A stretch of 9,529 nt of DNA from an uncultured Shinella sp. (lineage in GTDB: Bacteria; Pseudomonadota; Alphaproteobacteria; Rhizobiales; Rhizobiaceae): positions 1 to 9,529 of the forward strand of contig CAMLOC010000079.1 of assembly GCA_946481465.1 (NCBI GenBank), written 5' to 3'. The notes under the pieces are model-generated. The model was not told where the DNA came from, searched no databases, and saw only the letters and a program-made list of their open reading frames with translations. Each line of letters opens with the position of its first letter. Position 1 is the first letter of the stretch. Of this stretch, positions 6,918 to 9,529 are shown in pieces. The translations under genes were made by a program, and so were the position numbers.

Positions 6918-7613
6918 TCTGCCGAGACAGGTGAGCGTAAGAGTGCGCGTGAACTGTTGGTTCAACACCTGGGACGCTGTGCGGATCGCGCCGGCCTATC
7001 CTGCGGTCTGAGGGCGCTGACCGATTATGTCAGCGCATCCCACTACCTTCTCGTCCGTCACGACATTTCGCCCGAGGCGGGCATGGAGACGGTCGTCGCC
7101 TCGGATTGGCCCTTCGACATGGTGCGCAGCATTGCCGGCGCCGTTGTCGCCAGCCAGTCCCGCATGAGCGAACTCGACAAGTGCCTTGGCCTTCTGAAGC
7201 CCTGCTTCCACCATATGGCCGACGATATCGCCATGCCGAAGGGCCTCAGCCGCGAATATTGCGTCATCGCCTTCCATGTCGGCCGGGCCCGCATGTCGCT
7301 GCTGCTGCTGTTTCCGGAGCATTTCATCCTCTCCCAGAGCAAGCTGCGCGATGTCGGCGTCATGACCGGCTATTTCGCCAGCGTCTGCTGCCAGAGCGTG
7401 ATCCTCAGGCAGGACCGCGAGCTGGACCTGACCGAACGCGAGATCGAGTGCCTCTACTGGATCGCGGAAGGCAAGACGAGCGACGAGATCGCGGTCATCC
7501 TCGGCATCTCGCGCAACACGATCAACAACTACATCACCAGCGTGATGCGCAAGACCGCGACCAAGACGCGGTCGGAGGCGATCGCCTGGGCCGTTCGCAA
7601 CAGCCTCGTCTAG
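6870..7613 (+). CDS. visN: LuxR-family motility master regulator VisN
   Basis: VisN (247 aa from this start) is one half of the VisNR pair, which in S. meliloti activates rem and so the whole flagellar, motility and chemotaxis cascade. The N-terminal ~175 residues form a LuxR autoinducer-binding-like sensory domain. The C-terminal LuxR-type helix-turn-helix (about 185-247) begins LDLTEREIECLYWIAEGKTSDEIA and continues GISRNTINNYITSVMRKT. The start is uncertain. The ATG at 6834 gives 259 aa, but its AGGAGG is only 1 nt away. The ATG at 6870 has GGGGG 5 nt before it and makes the protein equal in length to VisR, so I prefer it. The protein is unusually cysteine-rich (C37, C45, C105, C112, C131, C173, C174, C194), including CFHHM at 112-116. 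It is followed by visR after 72 nt and lies downstream of the fliF terminator. The identification rests on fold plus the fliF-visN-visR order. Confidence 0.9.
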   Translation: METIRSDVAAWESYGFSAETGERKSARELLVQHLGRCADRAGLSCGLRALTDYVSASHYLLVRHDISPEAGMETVVASDWPFDMVRSIAGAVVASQSRMSELDKCLGLLKPCFHHMADDIAMPKGLSREYCVIAFHVGRARMSLLLLFPEHFILSQSKLRDVGVMTGYFASVCCQSVILRQDRELDLTEREIECLYWIAEGKTSDEIAVILGISRNTINNYITSVMRKTATKTRSEAIAWAVRNSLV

Positions 7614-7672
7614 AGCAATTCCAGCAAGGGGGCACAGCGTTTCTGTGTCCCGAATGGCGCAGGATAAACAGA
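7614..7672. repeat. Degenerate rhizobial palindromic repeat between visN and visR, with hairpin
   Basis: The spacer begins AGAGCAATTCCAGCAA right after the visN stop. That matches, from memory, the start of a dispersed palindromic element common between genes in Rhizobium, Agrobacterium and Sinorhizobium. The rest follows that element loosely. An outer pair GCAATTCC (7615-7622)/CGAATGGC (7651-7658) is imperfect. An inner stem, GGGGCACAG (7629-7637) with CTGTGTCCC (7643-7651) and a CGTTT loop, is good with one G-U pair. No T-run follows, so it is not a classic terminator. Family membership is from recall, not a search. Confidence 0.5.
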
Positions 7673-7685
7673 CAGGATCACTGCC

Positions 7686-8429
7686 ATGGACATCCAGCTT
7701 TCCTCCACCGCTGCCCTGGAGACGGAAATCCGCCTCGCACGTCCGCCCAAGGCGGCCCGGGCATCCGATTTCGTCTCCCGCCTGCAGGTGATGCAGACGA
7801 TCCTCGGCGCCGAGCATTTCGCGGTGCTCCGCCTCAGCGGCCACGGCCTGCCGGCGGCGCGCAAGCTGACGCTATCGCTGCACAACTGGGCGCAGGACGT
7901 CGACGGCAATGCCCGCGCGCTCCTGGAGGCCCATGGCGCTGCCATGCTGGCCCATCTCGAAGCGTCCATGCTGCCGCTGCTCTGGGAAGGGGCCGGCGAC
8001 AACCAGTTCGTCGAATCGGGTGCCGAGCCCTTTACGACGCGCCTTCCCGCGGGGCTCCTGCCCTGGTCGGGCATCGCCTTTCCCGTTCGCCTCGGCGCGC
8101 ACGGCAACGGCTATGTCGTCTTCATGGGCACCTTCATCGCCCCGTCCAGCGATCTCATCGTCGACATGCACATGAAGAGCTGCCAGGTGCTCATCGACAT
8201 GCTGGCCGGCGAGGAGCGCAAGCTGACGCCGTCCGAAGCGCTCAGCGAGCGCGAGATCGCCTGCCTCCAGATGGCCGGCGATGGCTGCATTTCCGAGGCG
8301 ATCGCCGAGAAGATGGGGCTTTCCGTGCACACGGTGAACGCCTATCTCGGCACGGCGACGACCAAGCTGGATGCGGTCAACCGCATCCAGGCGATCGCCA
8401 AGGCGATCCGGCTCGGGTATATTACCTGA
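7686..8429 (+). CDS. visR: LuxR-family motility master regulator VisR
   Basis: VisR (247 aa) is the partner of VisN; in S. meliloti the two probably act as a heterodimer to turn on rem and downstream flagellar genes. The N-terminal ~175 residues form a sensory domain (FVSRLQVMQTILGAEHFAVLRL, then GIAFPVRLGAHGNGYVVFMGTF) resembling LuxR autoinducer-binding domains. The C-terminal helix-turn-helix (about 186-247) runs LSEREIACLQMAGDGCISEAIAEKMGLSVHTVNAYL. The start ATG at 7686 has AGGA 8 nt before it. It has only three cysteines, unlike VisN, so the two have diverged although they look like tandem paralogues of the same length. It is probably co-transcribed with visN through the spacer hairpin. 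It converges on a - strand unit. Confidence 0.9.
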   Translation: MDIQLSSTAALETEIRLARPPKAARASDFVSRLQVMQTILGAEHFAVLRLSGHGLPAARKLTLSLHNWAQDVDGNARALLEAHGAAMLAHLEASMLPLLWEGAGDNQFVESGAEPFTTRLPAGLLPWSGIAFPVRLGAHGNGYVVFMGTFIAPSSDLIVDMHMKSCQVLIDMLAGEERKLTPSEALSEREIACLQMAGDGCISEAIAEKMGLSVHTVNAYLGTATTKLDAVNRIQAIAKAIRLGYIT

Positions 8430-8438
8430 TGGGGCTGT

Positions 8439-8560
8439 AGAGCGCGGCGAGCCGCCAACGCCCTCCCGCTGCGCTCTCCTTCGTCATGCTCGGCCCTGAG
8501 CCGAGCATCCACCCGACGCGGGTGGACATGGATCCTCGGGTCAAGCCCGAGGATGACGGA
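8439..8560. repeat. Multi-hairpin palindromic repeat in the visR/flhB-unit convergent gap
   Basis: Several stems lie in a row. AGAGCGC (8439-8445) pairs with GCGCTCT (8471-8477). ATGCTCGGC (8486-8494) pairs with GCCGAGCAT (8500-8508). CCACCCG (8509-8515) pairs with CGGGTGG (8519-8525). ATCCTCGGG (8532-8540) pairs with CCCGAGGAT (8546-8554). The outer CGTCAT (8482-8487) also pairs with ATGACG (8553-8558), so the last three stems make one large inverted repeat. The CGTCAT-CTCGG...CCGAG-ATCC unit resembles, from memory, a very common repeat in Rhizobiales genomes, here in two inverted copies. Lying between convergent genes, it probably serves as a two-way transcription stop or exonuclease barrier, although T-runs are lacking. 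Confidence 0.65.
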
Positions 8561-8591
8561 GCGGGTAGGGCAGGGGCTTTTCCCATCAGGC

Positions 8592-9035
8592 TCAATGGGC
8601 GTGCTGCGACCCCGAATCGGACTTGACGTACTTTGCTTCCGCCAGGCTCCTGCGCAGGAAAGCCGTATTGTCGTCGGGGTCGGCGGACGGGTCGTTGAAG
8701 GCCACATGGGTAACCTCCACGCCGGCCACGTCCTTCTGGAGCATCAGCTTGGCATAGACCGTTACGCCTTGCGGGCGCAGTTCCATGTCGAGCGTCACCT
8801 CCGGTTCGCTATCCCAGTCAAGACGGTAGTCGCCGCCGGCGCCGAAATTGACCGTGCCGGGCAGGAAATAGAGTTCTGCCGCCGAAGAGACCAGGTCGGC
8901 AAGGTTACCGTAGCACTCGAAACGCAACAGCGAGACGAGATCGGCGGCATCGAGCAGGCGCAGCTCAGTGGCGACCGGGCAGATTGCTTCTGCAACAATC
9001 TTCTCGCGCTCGGCGGAATAGGTGCATTTTCTCAT
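8592..9035 (-). CDS. Uncharacterised protein encoded directly after flhB
   Basis: I do not recognise this 147-aa protein. It looks soluble, with no signal peptide or membrane segment. It has a helical N-terminal half (about 8-58, EREKIVAEAICPVATELRLL, then ADLVSLLRFECYGNLADLV) followed by a strand-rich half with FGAGGDYRLDWDSEPEVTLDMEL and VEVTHVAFNDPSADPDDN. It is acidic in the middle and ends in a short polar tail. The ATG (9033-9035) is 5 nt after the flhB stop on the same strand. It has no clear Shine-Dalgarno site, so translation is most likely coupled to flhB. Codon use looks like its neighbours. Position in an operon with a flagellar export gene and next to visNR suggests a motility role, but no function can be assigned. 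I am confident it is a gene because no shadowing frame explains it and it abuts flhB so exactly. Confidence 0.8.
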   Translation of the reverse strand: MRKCTYSAEREKIVAEAICPVATELRLLDAADLVSLLRFECYGNLADLVSSAAELYFLPGTVNFGAGGDYRLDWDSEPEVTLDMELRPQGVTVYAKLMLQKDVAGVEVTHVAFNDPSADPDDNTAFLRRSLAEAKYVKSDSGSQHAH

Positions 9036-9040
9036 CGGAT

Positions 9041-9529
9041 CTAGTTTACCCGTCTGGTCTGGGGCGAGGCTGCGTAAACCCGGTGAATCAGCTCCGCCAC
9101 GGCTTTGTAGAACACCGGCGGAATAACACTATCCACCGAGACTTGCGCAAACATTGAGCGTGCGAGCGGCGGGTCTTCGAAAACCGGTATTCCGTTCTCC
9201 TCGGCGATCTCGCGGATCTTCAGCGCGACGAGATCCTGGCCCTTGGCAACCACCACCGGCGCATCGCCCTCCTCGCGCACATAGCGCAGCGCGACGGCGA
9301 AGTGGGTCGGGTTGGCGATGACGAGCGTGGCGCGCGGCACGGCCGTGATCATGCGGCGGCGGGCGCGGTCGCGCTGGATCGAGCGCATGCGGGCCTTCAC
9401 GATCGGGTCGCCCTGCGACTGCTTCATCTCCTCCTTCACTTCCTGCTTCGTCATCATCAGTTCGGTGAACCAGTGATGACGCGTCCAGGCGAAGTCGATG
9501 CCGGCGATCAGCGCCGTGGCGAAGAGGAT
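9041..9529 (-). CDS. flhB: Flagellar export switch protein FlhB, C-terminal part (runs off the window)
   Basis: These 162 residues are the C-terminal part of FlhB, the inner-membrane export-gate protein that switches secretion from rod/hook to filament subunits. The frame stays open to the window edge, so the ATGs near 9457 are internal. The first residues ([15 protein letters not shown]) are the end of the last membrane segment. They are followed by the linker [26 protein letters not shown], typical of FlhB. The autocleavage motif NPTH is at 9302-9313 within [14 protein letters not shown]; cleavage occurs between N and P in the family. [31 protein letters not shown] is also characteristic, and the C-terminus is of normal length. 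It is transcribed leftward, opposite to the che/fliF/vis genes, with the unknown 147-aa gene following. The only alternative is the virulence-type paralogue (SctU), made unlikely by the flagellar context. Confidence 0.95.
   Translation of the reverse strand: MLFATALIAGIDFAWTRHHWFTELMMTKQEVKEEMKQSQGDPIVKARMRSIQRDRARRRMITAVPRATLVIANPTHFAVALRYVREEGDAPVVVAKGQDLVALKIREIAEENGIPVFEDPPLARSMFAQVSVDSVIPPVFYKAVAELIHRVYAASPQTRRVN

Noticed and set aside
6737..6934. Possible short upstream reading frame (65 aa) overlapping the visN start
   Set aside because: No ribosome site, no recognisable protein feature, and it runs out of frame into visN. Not supportable as a gene.
7106..8440. Long + strand frame (444 aa) spanning visN and visR
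   Set aside because: Out of frame with both clear LuxR proteins and extremely Arg/Pro/His-rich, typical of a GC-rich shadow frame.
1..9529. CRISPR array, tRNA/rRNA, insertion sequence or phage element
   Set aside because: No regularly spaced repeats, no tRNA-like clover leaf, no transposase or integrase frames, and uniform gene style throughout. This is a core chromosomal motility locus.

Overview
The window is GC-rich and carries the chemotaxis/flagellar gene order of the Rhizobiaceae (Sinorhizobium/Rhizobium/Agrobacterium type): ...cheA-cheW-cheR-cheB-cheY2-cheD-cheT-fliF-visN-visR on the + strand, then an uncharacterised gene and flhB on the - strand. cheT, the LuxR-type pair visN/visR next to fliF, and rhizobial intergenic palindromes all point to this family. 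The genus cannot be fixed from the sequence alone. The cheW between cheA and cheR matches my memory of the S. meliloti operon better than that of A. tumefaciens.

Layout. 1-479 is the 3' end of cheA. cheW, cheR, cheB, cheY2 and cheD (486-3853) are tightly packed, with a 6-nt gap after cheA and then stop/start overlaps. After a 98-nt spacer comes cheT (3952-4341), followed by a rho-independent terminator (4371-4401). fliF (4609-6303) is a separate unit with its own terminator (6330-6359). A roughly 510-nt leader (6360-6869), visibly poorer in GC than the genes around it, precedes visN (6870-7613). It holds a perfect TTAA-N7-TTAA CtrA-type site and a dense run of GANTC methylation sites. visR (7686-8429) follows after a 72-nt spacer that looks like a degenerate rhizobial palindromic repeat. 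visR converges on a - strand unit made of the 3' part of flhB (9041-9529, running off the window) and, 5 nt downstream of it, an unrecognised 147-aa gene (8592-9035). The convergent gap holds a multi-hairpin repeat.

How the genes work together. CheA with CheW forms the receptor-coupled kinase. CheR, CheB and CheD adapt the receptors by methylation, demethylation/deamidation and deamidation. CheY2 carries phosphoryl signal to the motor. CheT is the recently studied rhizobial phosphatase-like protein that in S. meliloti acts on CheY1~P and binds CheR. FliF builds the MS ring and FlhB is the substrate-specificity switch of the flagellar export gate. VisN and VisR are the master activators at the top of the rhizobial motility cascade.

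Most of this is a known locus. The points most worth a second look are (i) a C-terminal DFEAF in CheT that fits the CheR-tethering pentapeptide pattern and could explain CheT-CheR binding, (ii) the CtrA site plus GANTC cluster in front of visN, suggesting cell-cycle control of the motility master regulator, and (iii) the uncharacterised gene coupled to flhB.
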